A stretch of 64,000 nt of DNA from Rhyzopertha dominica (lineage: Eukaryota; Arthropoda; Insecta; Coleoptera; Bostrichidae), in contig QCXZ01000042.1 in assembly GCA_025024175.1 (NCBI GenBank), forward strand, positions 6,775,501 through 6,839,500, given 5' to 3'. The notes below the pieces were generated by a model. The model had not been told where the DNA came from, did no database searches, and worked only from the letters and a program-made list of their open reading frames with translations. Below are positions 22,331 through 35,030 of this stretch, in pieces. The position numbers and the translations under genes are program-made. Each line of letters opens with the position of its first letter. Within the stretch, counting starts at the first letter, position 1.

Positions 22331-23830
22331 GATTTGACATGGATTAGTCGTAATTTACTGTGAATAAGCCAATAAGAGAATGAGGGACTGCCTTGTACGG
22401 TATACGAATTTCTCTGGTCGGTGACAATTACGGTCAAGTATACCGCAAGTTGATCTATCCGCTCCGGATCGGTCCTGTTATGTGGCTGAGATAAATAATT
22501 TTTTAATCGGAGTGAATGGCAAGTGCATTCGTTAACGTTATTACAGGAAAAAAATGGTAATTTCAATGCTATCCAGTACACGGAGGCTTGATTAGATGTT
22601 CCCACTGACTGTAGAGAAGAATAATTATTGAACATCCTATACTTTCTAAGAATTTAAGGCTACTGGGTTGTACGTACTGTTAGGTACCTATAGCAGTTTT
22701 TATACCTACACTCACTTTAGTTTCTNACAACAGGCAACTTATGACTGCTTCTCGATAGTGTGTAACATCAATGTCAACATGGAGTCGTAGTTTTTGCTTT
22801 AGTAAATTTGGATCCACAAATTCTCCTGGATCTTATTTTATATACAAATCGTACTAATCATTTCTATAGTCAGCTTATTTTTTTTGTGGTTTTCGACATA
22901 TTATTGTGCCAGAACACAAATGAACATTTTACAAATCTTATGTATCTTAAAGACATGATAAGGCAATAATATGAGATGATTCTTTTTAGAAACAAAAGCT
23001 ATCTGGATATCTCAGGAGTCTTAAATTGATAAAAGTAGATTCTCAACGGCGATAAAATGAAGATATAGTTTTTGTCATCGTGGATGCAATATTACGTCAA
23101 GTTCACGTTCCACATTAACAGCAACGGAAATGTCTTTAGCAAACAAGGTTAAATGCTTTTTATTCAGTTGATTCTGCTACTAAGCTCAAAAAAATTATTG
23201 ATACTTGTGAACACATCTCGCGTTTCTTACCTTGAAGAAAATTCCATTTTGATCCAACTAGAATACATTATCTCAAACCGACAAAATTCATTTATACTCA
23301 TGCTCTTTTCAGAGTACGAATTGAAAAGAGCAAGAGAACAAGACTAAAAAATTCAGTTGCATATCCCTCGATCCAAGGAACTCATTATTGAGGATAAATG
23401 ATAACTTTGGCCCTTATACGTAATAAGAATAATTTGCAATTTGGATTAAAACAAGCTGGTAATGCGATGCCTCTGAAAGCGCATTACCACCATTAATAAT
23501 ATTTTCAAGCGTGTGCAGACTGGTCATATTAATTGTTATATAATTTTCTTGTATTAATATTGTTGTAAGGGGAAAGGGTATGCTTGACTGCAGACAACCA
23601 TGAAACCCATTTTTCCCAACAAGACTTCGGCTAGTGGTATTGTAATTGCGACATTTCTCCCGCATACTTCTATAATAAGCTTCAGACTTTTCCGTTTATT
23701 CTTCTTTGAATACCTATTCGAGACATGGCCCTACAGCCACAAAGGAAGCACTTTTGATATAGCAAACAAGGAAATAATGAAACCAACTGAATATGTTAGC
23801 AGAAGTTCATTCACATAATTCATAAAACAA
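22331..23830. other. AT-rich DNA, nothing recognised
   Basis: Short frames on both strands (for example 22324-22635 minus and 23414-23665 minus) have no motifs. Confidence 0.4.
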
Positions 23831-23902
23831 GCTCTCGCCCAGTTCTCCCAAGCGCCTCTGAGGCTAAACCAGAAGACCCAGGTTCGAGCCTTGGTGAGAG
23901 CA
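23831..23902 (+). repeat. tRNA-like sequence, probable SINE head
   Basis: The 72-nt length matches a tRNA. Acceptor arms GCTCTCG (23831-23837) and TGAGAGC (23895-23901) pair along seven positions with one G-T wobble. The T arm CCAGG / CTTGG (23878-23882 and 23890-23894) encloses TTCGAGC, and GGTTCGAGCC is a good pol III box B. The box A region (CGCCCAGTTCTC) is poor, no proper D arm forms, and the anticodon arm is only four pairs with an oversized loop. A working tRNA is therefore unlikely; a tRNA-derived SINE head or a tRNA pseudogene fits better. The SINE body and tail could not be delimited. Confidence 0.45.
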
Positions 23903-25655
23903 GAAAATATTTTTCCAACTTAAAATTTGGCGTTGAACCGATCAAAACAATCTTAAAACACATTATAATTACGGCAACGGCCTTACACAATACGTATTAT
24001 AGCAATACATTTCATAGATTTCTAGCTCCTCTACTCCTGTTAAGAGTACTTTTATTGAAACAAATCGAAGAACAAATCTAACGTTCAATCCACTTTTAAT
24101 GTATGTATGTTTAACTAATATTTCTGATGATCATTTCAAGGGTTGTATTTTCTTAGAACAATCCGACCATATTAAAAGTCAGCGCGAAGAATAAATATCG
24201 AAAGAATGAATTTAGGAAGATGATAATAACTACACATTCTTTGAAAACGAAGCTATAAAACAATAAAACGATGCGCGTAGCTACAGAAGAAATCAAAAAG
24301 CTGTAAACAATAAACAATTTACGACTTATTCTTTAGAAGGACGTCTTTAACAAAATGCTAAACAATGGGAATTCTCGTTATTGCCATCGAAAGTGTTGTT
24401 GATAGTCCTAATATTGTATCCACTGATGATGACCACAGTGTAGTTGAAAAATGTTTGTATTGCAGAAAAGGAGGGCTGATAGCAGCTGAGAGAAGTGGTG
24501 CAGATCACAATAATTTCTTGTATGTTTTATTATTGTCTATGGTCGTAAAAATTTAACTATTCTATGGTACGTACATGAGCATGTATCATGGTCCATATGG
24601 AGTAGAAAACGTTTTCTATTTTTTATAATGTATTTTTAAGGTTGCTGTAACATACACATGTTAAGAGTTACATTTAGATATAAAAAAACTGACCCAAGGT
24701 ATAACAATCTTCCCTACCTTCGACCCGTAAGGAAACAATTTTTCGTACATATAGTTACCGTTGACCATAAACAAATGGCTTAAATAATGTAGTGGTTATG
24801 CACCGGAATTACAACCGCATTTTCAAGGCGCCATGAAATTACTTTGCTGTATTGATAAATCTTCACCTCGATGGATGCAACGCAAAGACTGTAGTTTCCT
24901 CACCGTTCTCACTGTGGACAATTCCTTAATTGGTTTTTTAATTAAAACAGGTTGTACTATATTCTTGTGGGCGTAAAGACTTACTAAAGAAAATCGTACC
25001 AAAACGGAAAGGTTAGACCACATGTCTAGAACAGCCGATATAATGCAACATACTGAAAAGCAACATGAACATTTGGCGCATCAGTTTCGAATTATTTTTT
25101 TAGGAGATTTGTAAAAAAGTCACGTATTATATCGGAATATTTCGGTTTATTTAAATTATTGCGAAACAGATTTATCAGTAAACCTTCAAACACATCAAAA
25201 TTATTAATTTTCATGTAAAAAAATATTGTAGATATATCGGTTTTCTTTCAGCTTTTCTTGCCAAGAATGGCTTAACATGTTTTGCATGTTAAAAATTAAT
25301 TTCATCTATGATTTGCGCAACATTAAATTTTCCCATTCTGCAAAGAAAATATGTGACAAGCAAGGTTCTTGCAGCAACACAGTTTCGTTTATTGCCAACA
25401 TTAGCAGTCCAAAGAAAGTGGTAATGCATTTCCGTTATTTATCGGTACAACGCCAAAACTAATATGAAGATGCTATTCCACATGCGTATATTTACACATG
25501 AATATTTCAATAATTTACATCGGCATTTGCGCTTTGTTGTGTAGATTATTGCGACCGTTTAGAAAGACTTTCGAATTTGACGTCCTTTTTAACACATTTT
25601 ACACCGTCGACAGTTAAGTGGACATGCAAACAGGATTTTATAAGATTATGCTCCC
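23903..25655. other. AT-rich DNA, nothing recognised
   Basis: No supported feature. Frames such as 24365-24556 (plus) carry no motif. Confidence 0.4.
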
Positions 25656-25661
25656 TGTAGT

Positions 25662-26701
25662 GTACAAGGCGTATTCGTAAAGTAAGGGCCGTTAGCCTAT
25701 ATTTAAATATTGGCGGGTCAGAAGGCGAAGGCAAGAAAGTGTTATTTCACTTGTCGTCTGCTAATTACTAAATGCAATTAACAATGTCCGCGACAATAAC
25801 TGATCCCGCCAGATGCGAAAAGCGAGCAGTGATTAGTTTTTTTTTGTGCAAAACGATCCTCAGGCGTTCAGATTCACAAGGAGTCATGCCTTGTTTATGA
25901 ACCAGCTGTAATGAGTGAAGGAACGGTTAGACATTTCTGTCGAGAATTAAAGAATGAGTATGATGAAGTGCAAAGTGACAGGCGCAGTATCCAAAACCAT
26001 GAATTCGTTCAAGATGTTGACCAGAAGCTTCGATCTGATCGAATGGAAATTGAGAATGCTCTAGCTAATGAATTTCTTCTTGTTGGATGTACCCCATTGT
26101 TATGGAAAAGCTTGGATATCACAAATTGTGTGCAAAGTTGCTTACAGACCAGTACAAAGAGCAAAGCAAACAAGCGTCTTTGAATCGTCATCGACCAGAG
26201 ATGACTTATTTTCCCACACTTTTATGGGCGGCTAGACGTGTATTATCCTACGACACCCTCAGAATCAGGCGGTCAATGCAGTAGCGCCATTCAAAATCAA
26301 GCAATCTTTTTTACGCGTTTCAGAAAATGAAGGTTACCGTTTGCTGATAAGGGCGTTCTTTTGGTCGAATTCATGGAAAGTGGGACATGAATTACAGCTG
26401 CTATGTACTGCGAAGCGTTCACCAAACTGAGACGAGAGATCTAAATTCATAGGCACGGGAAACTATGGACGGGAATAGCCTTCCTCCACAACCATGCTCG
26501 TCTCTAAACGTGATTTTCGTTGGAAACTTTTTCACCAGCCGCCTTAAAGGCCCGACCTTGCGCCTAGCGATCCTGTCCTCTTCTTAGACTTCAAACAGTG
26601 TCTTGCTGGACCATATTTCGAGAACAAGAATTTAGAAATCGCCATTATGAGCTTTTATGCAAAGGGATTAGAAAAGTTGGTGCGTGGTTATGAAAAATGA
26701 A
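25662..26701 (+). mobile_element. Dead mariner element with transposase pseudogene
   Basis: A mariner-type left terminus (GTACAAGGCGTATTCGTAAA) begins at about 25662. The transposase starts near 25801 with DPARCEKRAVISF. It continues in frame at 25911 with MSEGTVRHFCRELKN and VQDVDQKLRSDR, then shifts frame to MEKLGYHKLCAKLLTDQYKE near 26104. After a large decayed gap come AAMYCEAFTKLRREI near 26397, a degenerate HDNARPH region, WKLFHQPP, RPDLAPSDPVLFLDF (third catalytic D) and AKGLEKLVRGYEK with a stop at 26699-26701. The order is that of SETMAR-like insect mariners (DD34D). Frameshifts, internal loss (the first D block is not visible) and no recognisable right terminus make it inactive. Confidence 0.85.
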
Positions 26702-26819
26702 ATCTGTTTTTAGGAAACTAAAACTGCAAATATAAGATCTTTCTAACGATTAAATTGCATAATTTAGAGACGAAAGTAATTAATTTGGAGATTTTGTTTT
26801 CACTGTGCATTGATTGGCA

Positions 26820-27130
26820 ACGTCGCCGATCTTTCTGACCCGACCCAAACAAAACAGGACCTCGTTCATCCGCGGTAAGGAATAATTGGATTCAGTATCG
26901 ACTTCTGCGCCCGATGCATGCCCGCGATAAAAATGTCTTCGTTTAACCTCTCGATCGGGGCTCCCGTTGAATTTTTCAAAGGATGTGTTACGTTCACTTT
27001 ATTTTGGTGACTTGACAGTTTTCGATTAGGAAATTCAAGCGGGAAGTGCCCCTGTCATTACGAAGGCCGACAATGCGGACTGTGACGTGTAGGAGGAGCA
27101 TGTAACTGAAAGATTCGATTACAGTTATGC
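26820..27130. promoter_or_regulatory. GC-richer block, possible conserved non-coding DNA
   Basis: CpG-bearing sequence follows the dead mariner. No start codon with a plausible exon was found. Composition-based call only. Confidence 0.2.
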
Positions 27131-27469
27131 TGTGGAACGCGCAGAAGCTATTTGCTGTTATTTGATGATTTAACTCTAATTTGGCGTGTCGCATCACGGC
27201 ATGCTTTGCCGTATCGGAAACTGAAGAATCGACTGAAATTAATTCAGCCTCTAAACGACACGAAAATTATGATTATCGCTACTAGTTGTTGTTACAGATC
27301 ATGTCGAGAAAATATCAGTTTTGATGTACGTACGTACGTACTATTAATTAAAGTAGTCTCTGCTTTTGAGAAGTTTACGAATGACCAAACTGCTCTGGAT
27401 GAACACTGCTCTCGAAGGAGAGATGAAGATATTTAGTACTGTATTTTTTGTTAACACAAACTTACTTTT

Positions 27470-28120
27470 CTGAAAAATTAGATATTCAGTCAGAAGAAAT
27501 CGAAAGCAACAATTCTCTCCCATTTCTTGACTTCTTGAACTAGACAACTGCAATATTTACTTATCAGTGTGGTCACCAACGAGATATAATCTGTTGTACT
27601 CCCAAATCCAAACCAACTTTCGAATCCCCGAATTATCAACTGCATTACTTCCTTAAGTTCAAGGTGTCACAAGTAGAACAGGCAAAATCCTCAGCCCCCT
27701 TCTATAGTGAAAATGTCACCGAAAAATAAAACCCGACTTACAGAACACAAACGCTGCATAAATTAGGTATCTATACCCATTTAGTGGTAGCTAAACATCA
27801 ACACGAAATTAGTCCCTTTCTAAACCACTCGCAAATTCCGAGAAGCCATTGAGATTTGTAAACATTCGAACAGCCTGAACCGTGAAGATGATTTCTCCAA
27901 AACTTGAAATCCAACCAAACAACGGCTATCCCCACCCTCACAATCCCTTTCTCCTTCACTCTTTTGACGTGGTGTTCGGTTAAGTTCTTGCCATATTCCG
28001 TATACTCATCCTGATGATGCCCTTTACAAGAGTGGACGAAACATAGATGCGATCTAACCAAAAGAGATTAGAATTTTAATCCGGCTCTGGTTGCGAAAGC
28101 TTACGTTCCTATAAACATAA
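27470..28120 (+). mobile_element. Penelope-like element fragment (RT end plus GIY-YIG tail)
   Basis: The plus strand near 27481 reads IQSEEIESNNSLPFLDFL, the late reverse transcriptase segment of Penelope-like proteins (FTxExExxxxLPFLDVLV). After decayed sequence, KTRLTEHKRCI near 27732 and EAIEICKHSNSLNREDDF near 27840 match the end of a GIY-YIG endonuclease. Stops and frameshifts are frequent and the core GIY and YIG residues are not readable. The wording of the motifs differs from the copies at 31 kb and 34.7 kb, so it is a separate family. Minus-strand frames here, including 28061-27798, are shadows. Confidence 0.6.
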
Positions 28121-30747
28121 TAATATATACATCAAAAGTTTATGGATATTTGATTAATTAATAATAAAAGTGGATACACATAGCTTGTAAATTGCTTTGT
28201 GAACTCACCTATTACAGTCAGTACTGACTTTTGTGAATATTCCCGAAAGCAGATGTAAGGTATTAACCTCATTTTGTTACAACATTATCCAATATTTAAT
28301 CCTACCTATGAATATTTTTTGCAACATATCATTGAAAATAATATTCCTAAATTTCCTAAATTCCTAATATTCTTGTGTGTGTATAACATTTTTAATATTG
28401 CTTTTAATTCCTGCTTAAAGAATTCCTACGCTTGTAACTCGATTTGACTGAAGTTTTTTAGCGAAAATCCCCTTTTTATTCAGATTGTGAAGATGGGAAA
28501 TTTGTATATAGATATTTGAAACCTACTTCTTTATTTAAAGCCTTGTTATATTATACTGCGTTCTATAGGCTATTCTTTTTTAGTCCCTTGCTGTTTTCTG
28601 TTGGTGCTATCAATTTGCACAAGAAGCACAGCTACTTATTGTAGCCACATTGTTGACTGAATCGAATGCTTATAACTTTCATATCTCTACGCACCATTCG
28701 TACGTACTGTACGTAGGGTATATTAGATTAAAGTTTTTTCCATATTTTGGTAGCATTCCTTTAAATGGAAGGGATGTACGATAGGCAGTGAAGCATATGT
28801 ATTTCCGTTAAGAAAGGGACTGCTTTCTAATTTCTTTTTGAAGAAAAACATTTTCACGAAACCAAGAAGGAAACCAAATCTAGAAAGTTAGGTAGCATTT
28901 AACAAATTATTAATCTGAATTTATTATATTGTCCTACATAAGTAATTAAATGTATTCAAAATTAGTTCGATCTCGTTTAATACAAGAATAATAATTGTGG
29001 GAGACACTATGCCATCTATTGGCGACTAACAGTACCACCCCCACCCGTCTCAATAGAGAACCTGTAGCCTGAACTGTAGTCCAACTTGTAGTGAGAGTTT
29101 AACAACCAACAGAGGTCCACAATAGATATATTAGTTTATGTCATGTTGTCTGCATCAGAACAATCCGTGGACAGCTGTTTCGGCTTATAAAACCTCCTCA
29201 GTACAGCTAGACTGATACTGATATCGTTTAGTACAGTTTTATCAGTTTTAGAACAAATTCTAAATGAAAAAAAAATAATGCCGGAATGGATTTTTTGTAC
29301 GTTTTTTTGTAATAAGCTTACCAAAAACTGCTAAAAATGCCATTCACATCCTGTTTAGGTTTGTGTAATTTACAAAATGCTCAAAGTCCGAAACGGAGTT
29401 GGTTAAACTCCAAAATCTTGAGAAGAATACAATCCAAAGCAGAGCAAAGCAGTCGATAAACAATCCTAATCTAAAACACATTACAATCGTGTTGGCAACG
29501 CCGCATCGAACCTGTAATTTTCAAAGACGGCGTTTGGTCGTGTGGCGTATGCACACAGACGAGAAAAAAACTCGAACGCGCTGGAGTGTAAAGACCTTTA
29601 CGGATGTCAGAAAATCAAACAAAACGTTGGCGGTTTTATCCGTTTTTTCCGCGCCAGATAACCAACGCTTTGTCATTTGAATTTGACCGGCTAGTTTATT
29701 CATTAAATGTCGATTTGAAATGGTAAAGAAGCTTCCAAAAAAGAGTGTGTATAGCAAATTGGGCCTCCAGGTGATTTATCGGCTGATGAAAAAAGAAAGT
29801 GGCAATTACTATTCAATTAATGTTTCTTGTGGGAAGAATGTTGAGCTTTATTAATTAGAATTGCGGTTATTATATTTTTCTCCTGTTTAATGCCAACAGT
29901 ACCTAGCAATACTTGTTTTTATTAAAGCAAAAATTGACCACCAATGCATGTTGAACAGAACCATGGCGACCTTGCCAATTATTCTTTTCTGAAACATATT
30001 ACAGTAAATTAAGTAAAGTTTTTTGATAGTATTAAAACTACTATCTTACTTATCTTTTTCAAAATGTGATAAATCGTGTCGCATCCTGATTTACTTGTTT
30101 TAAAGTGGTTGTTTTTCCCAACACAAGTTTCAAATTTTGCACTGTTTTCCAAAATAATCTTGAGCAGTATATCCTTCATAGTTTTCTGAGCAAGTTCCAC
30201 AAGTTCTGCTAGATGTTTTCATGCCCATTTTTAAATTGAGATAATGTTAAATAATACTACTAATGTTAACGATGACTGAGAATCCATAATAAAGAAATAT
30301 CTACTAACCCTCAATCATACCTCTAGAGTATTCTCCTTACTAGACATATAAGTTTAATGTACATATAAATAAAACATCGAAAATCCCCACCAACAAATCC
30401 AAGTTTGCTAAAAAAAATTATTCAAGATGGAATTTTCACATCACCTGTGAGATAATATATTTCGTACTTTCTTTTTAACCTGATTTCTCTGATCTGTTAT
30501 GATTCAGTTCTATTACACAATATCCCATTCTTGCTGGATATCTATAGATTGCTTAAAAAATTCAATATTGTCTCCTTATTTATATCATAAGGATCCTCAT
30601 CTGTTGCATATGATTCAACATTGGAGGAAGACTGGTCTTGACAATTGGTACATACTGGTGAACAAAATAATTCTACTTTTTTACAGCCACAGTTTGCACT
30701 ACAACGTTTTTTGGCCTTGCGGAAAACGATATTAAGTATTAGCTATT
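28121..30747. other. AT-rich DNA, nothing firmly recognised
   Basis: Overlapping frames near 29399-29757 lie in slightly richer DNA but show no family motif. A palindromic GTACGTACTGTACGTAG stretch lies near 28700. No terminal repeats were matched. Confidence 0.35.
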
Positions 30748-30761
30748 AATTTCCAATCCTA
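30748..30761. repeat. 14-bp target-site duplication, left copy
   Basis: AATTTCCAATCCTA here is repeated exactly at 32446-32459 and brackets the Penelope-like insertion. Confidence 0.75.
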
Positions 30762-32445
30762 AGATAATATTTTCTCGGAAAGATCGCTGTCGCTTGAAAA
30801 CACTGACAAAAAGTTATTAGTCTGACGTTTCAATTACACCTGTAATCTTTGTCAAAGACGAAGAACCTCAAAATTTGCCTGACACAAGTTCAAACAAAAT
30901 TTTGAAAGTAAATAAACAAATCACCAAGGAAGCGAGACGTCATAGAAACAACGTGCCAACCTGATAAAAAAGAACCTAACGACGAAAAAGGAACTACCTA
31001 CCTACTAGATATACACGAACTACTGGGTAAAAGATAACTACAAAATAGCCTTCCAAATGTCACTTAACTCATAATTTTCACAATCCCTATTAAAATTATT
31101 AGTATTCCTACAAATTTATATAGCTTCTTTTATTAAACGTTTGTGATAATATTTTCCTCTATGTAAAATTTTTGTTTTATCAAAGTCAAGCATGAGTTTA
31201 GTCAAATAAGAGTGTTCAACTACGGAAGATTTATCTATCTGTTGCAGCCTAGTAGCACGTATGTGTTCTTTCAAACGCGTACCTACTTTTCTTTTTGTTT
31301 GACCTATGTAACACTTGCCGCAAGAACAAGTAATTTTGTAAACATCTTCACTCTCTAAATGTACTTTACCTTTAAGAAAACTTAAAATTTTATCTAAATT
31401 ATTATATGTACTATCAACAACTAAAATATCGTGTTTTCTACGCATCCTCTTTAATTTTTCCGAAAGGCCTTGTACATAAGGCAAACTCAACTTCAATTTA
31501 CTTTCTCCTGGCTGAGAATTTACTTGATTTGGATGAAAACTTTTATTAAACACTGACCTAATATTCTTATTGCTATGACCATTTCTAACTAGCGCTGATT
31601 TAAGATGATATATTTCTTTAGTAAAGAACTTTCGTCTGAGATACTCTAACAAATAACGTCCTTGTAAGACTATTCTTTTGAGAGGGAGGGTGGTGAGATG
31701 TGGCATGTAAATATCTGTCTGTGTGTGTAGGTTTTCTGTAAACCTTGTTTCCTAACTGTCCATTGCTTATTCTATAAATGTGGACATCCAAGAAAGGTAA
31801 ACTACCATTGCTTTCTAATTACATAGTAAATTTTATGTCATGATTTTGACTGTTCAAATGATTTAGAAACCTACCCAACTCTTCTATACTGTGGGGCCAA
31901 ATAACAAAAGTGTCATCTGCGTGCCTATACCAACATTTTGGTTTAAACTGAAAACTGTTTATCGCTACCTCTTCAAGGTTTTCCATAAACAAATTGGCCA
32001 CTATAGACTTAGAGGTGAACCCATTGCACAACCTGATTTTTGTTCATAAAATGATTCCATAAGAAATAAGTCGATTTTAAACAATGCTTAAATTAAATTA
32101 AATTAAATTAAATAATCTGGCCATCGTGTCACCTAGGGGATCTCTATTAAGTTTGAATTTTGTATCTATCGTTTCAGGTATAGGTACTTTCGTAAATAAA
32201 GAAACGACGTCAAAGCTAACTAAAATATCACCTTTTGAATACTTAAACCTTTTATAATATCAATAAAGTCTGAAGAATTTTTGATGAAACTACTGGTTTT
32301 TCCTACATAAGGTTTTAAATAATTAGCACAAAATTTTGTAATCGAAACGTCAGACTAATAACTTTTTGTCAGTGTTTTCAAGAGACAACGATCCTTCCGA
32401 GAAAATATTATATTATATTATGGACGGTGAAAGCATTCACCCTTG
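30762..32445 (-). mobile_element. Penelope-like element with terminal inverted repeats and 14-bp TSD
   Basis: The insertion is bracketed by an exact 14-bp direct repeat. Inside it, 30765-30834 and 32341-32410 are 70-bp inverted repeats with about five mismatches. These repeats hold the GAAACGTC signature of Penelope-like ends. On the minus strand the protein starts abruptly at the right repeat with FCANYLKPYVGKTS (about 32335), then SFDVVSLFTKVPIPET near 32210. The frame 32031-31819 has SKSIVANLFMENLE and WYRHADDTFVIW (catalytic DD). The frame 31706-31116, 196 codons, ends with a GIY-YIG endonuclease (VYKITCSCGKCYIGQTKRK, then GTRLKEHIRATR). The N-terminal domain and the first RT motifs are missing, and at least two frame changes break the rest. 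The inverted end repeat probably reflects the partial, inverted extra copy often attached to these elements. Confidence 0.85.
31116..31706 (-). pseudogene. Penelope-like C-terminal domain with GIY-YIG endonuclease
   Basis: This is the longest open piece of the 31-kb Penelope copy, 196 codons. Residues 1-120 are a basic linker after the RT (KLKLSLPYVQGLSEKLKRM). The VYK and YIG of the nuclease core, with the two CxC-type cysteine pairs, lie around residues 120-137, and the catalytic arginine of TRLKEH follows. The frame ends shortly after REA-like LIKEAI with a stop. The nuclease would make the nick used for target-primed reverse transcription. It is separated from the RT part by a frameshift between about 31706 and 31819, so no full protein is made. 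Confidence 0.8.
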
Positions 32446-32459
32446 AATTTCCAATCCTA
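32446..32459. repeat. 14-bp target-site duplication, right copy
   Basis: Exact partner of 30748-30761. Between the right inverted repeat and this copy are 35 bp of extra AT-rich sequence, which suggests the integrated unit was slightly longer than the inverted repeats. Confidence 0.75.
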
Positions 32460-34240
32460 GTTGACTGTCTTGATTCCAAAGATATTTTCTTATTTTATAA
32501 GTATAATTTCCACTGAGCAACATGTTTTTTTACATTTTTATTAAAATTTCTATGAACACAGCTTTAGAAATCCATTCTTGTATACAGACTTTAGTAAGGC
32601 ATTATTCGTAAGGCAGCTACAAGATTCTATATTACTGCATAAACTGGAACAATATTACTAAGTTCCTTCTTATTTTCTCATTCTATAAATATATTATATA
32701 TATTCATTATGTTTCATAATCATATTGTTAAATAGTATGTTAGATACCGCAGAATTGTTGAGCTCATCATATTTTCACGTACCACAGTACTTCGTTAGGG
32801 CCGCTCCTCTTCTTTGAGTTGAACATTTCACCCAAAACTGTAGGAAATTCTTCGTTTGTTTACATTTCGTTTCATATAAAACGTCTTTTTAAGTTACTCT
32901 TAAAAACTTAGCGTTTCTTACTTGTTAGTCATGTTTTGTACTCCTCTGTTTTTTAAGGTTAACATCAGCATCAATAAACAATTTTATAAGTGCGAATCTT
33001 TCTAAGGCTCTTGGGCAAATATACTTATTTTGCTTAAAATTGATACTAACACCTTACACCGAGCCACAGAATTATTACTGTTCATATCAATATTCGCTGC
33101 CTATATCTTGTCAGTATTAACAGTAAAATCTACTTCATCAATTTCATTTGTTCACTTCAAAAATGTGCGAAATCAAAATGCAAATTGCAGTTTCATGTAT
33201 TCAAATGTAATCATCTGGTTTGTTCTCCAATGCTCTAAAACTGTAAATGTCTCTCTGTGTTTGCAGCTTTCTCCTTAAGAGCGTCAGGCGCTAATACAAT
33301 ATTTATTAATTACCATAAATTATTGTCTAATGCTTTTGACTAATGAAACCGGATGCATATTAATAGTGTTTATGTAAATCGGAGGAATACATTTATACTT
33401 GCAGGTTATTCATCACCTGAGTCAAGTAAAAAATACACATTTAGGAGTACATGGACCCTTGTCTCTAAAAACATCAAATGGGCAAATGTTATTATGAGGC
33501 CTCTCTTTAAACATTAAGGAAGTTTTGCTTAGTCAGGCAAGACCGGCTGTTATTTGAATCATTACAAGGTAGTTAAACGAACACAGGAAAATTTAGAAAA
33601 CTAATTGTACAGAAATGCTATACAAAAACCACTATCGCAATCTCTTTGTCAATTATACAAACCTCATTCGTTTTCGATGTACTTTAGCATTAGCAATAAA
33701 CATGGTATTAGTCTTTATATATAATTTTAACATACTTTGCATACCATTCAAATCTGATACAGATGTTTTGGGCGAGTATGCCTTAATAATGTAAAAATGC
33801 CTCTTCGTGTCATGTAGCCATGCAGCCATGTGGGTATACCACCTACGTCCTCATTTTTTTAACCGTGGAGTGAACAGAAGAAGTCTTGTTCAAGGCATAC
33901 TCTGCATTGCAGACTGCACAATGACCCCTTCCATTTTAACTCGAGACAAATCAACACCACTACTGTCAACATAAATTTCTGTAGTTGTCTTATAAAATGT
34001 CACATATTTTCACATACAAGTACGCACTTAATGTAACGACATGTTTCTTTACACCACGAAGTAATGGGGTGTTAAAATTATAAGGCAGAACTTTTTTATA
34101 CTCACAACAGTGTGTTTGTGAGGAATCAGTCTAAGTGAGATAAATTATTATAATAATGAATACAGCGTTTAGTTGTGCTTTAAGGCCAACAAAATTAATA
34201 TGTTGACAATTAGTAGCCTGATGTCAGTGCGAACAGTAGA
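32460..34240. other. AT-rich DNA, nothing recognised
   Basis: A motif-free 82-codon frame at 33030-33278 begins with a TTG codon and is not supported as a gene. Confidence 0.4.
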
Positions 34241-34269
34241 TTGTTCTTGGACAAATTAAAATAAAAGAG

Positions 34270-35030
34270 CAGATCAGATTAGATCAACGTTTCGTGCCTG
34301 TATTTCGCCTTTCTATGGTGATATCACATATAAAGGAACCATACATGGTTAATTAAAAATACCTACATGTAAAATTATGGTGTAGTAATAAAATTATAAT
34401 TGATAGTGAGACTTACCTGGACTAAAAATTTCAACTTTAATAAAAAATATATCATATGACAACAGACCATCAATAAACGGGAACAGAAATTAGGTTTTTC
34501 GAAAGGACGGTCGTGGGTAAAAGCAAAAATATGTTATACTCAATAGGATGGCATCAGGTGTCATGTGGGTGGTTGCCAATACAATGGGGTGATAATGCCG
34601 AGAGTTGGGAATGAAACTAATAAGGATGCACAAGATAAAAAAATCTGATACATGATAGAAATGTGTTGGCTGTCACTTTTGAAATTTATGCTTTCTGCAG
34701 ACTTTCTTAATGGTGATTGATTCGAAGAGTTCACGCTTAAGTTTAATCATCTCTGAATCTATACAAGCACCCTTAAAATCTTTCTCATGGCCTTAATCGA
34801 TAACATGTTTGGACAAAGCTGTTTTGGGGGTCCACATAATCTTTGTGTACAACTAGCAACACATCATCAATATAATATTTAACAAAACTAACAATTTTGG
34901 TTTTATAGTGGTTGTTTTGTAATTTATTATATTTGTTCGTTGCTTTATTAACAACATAATCTACTACAAGGTTTACAATAATTATTGAAGGTGATGCTGG
35001 GTTTCCCGTGGCAGAACCCATAAGTTGAAA
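34270..35030 (-). mobile_element. Internally deleted Penelope-like element, second family
   Basis: On the minus strand the frame 35021-34785 starts with MGSATGNPASPSIIIVNLVV and has KYYIDDVLLVVHKD, reverse transcriptase motifs of Penelope-like type with the catalytic DD. Right after DPQN, one frame over, come TALSKHVID and GHEKDFKGA, the end of a GIY-YIG domain (about 34843-34770), then LKRELFESITI. The rest of the RT and the GIY-YIG core are missing, so an internal deletion fused the two parts. The 3' end near 34275-34320 shows the hairpin plus CGAAACGTTG signature. The motif wording differs from the 31-kb family. Confidence 0.7.

Noticed and set aside
23831..23902. Functional tRNA gene
   Set aside because: No D arm, weak anticodon arm and poor box A; called tRNA-like only.
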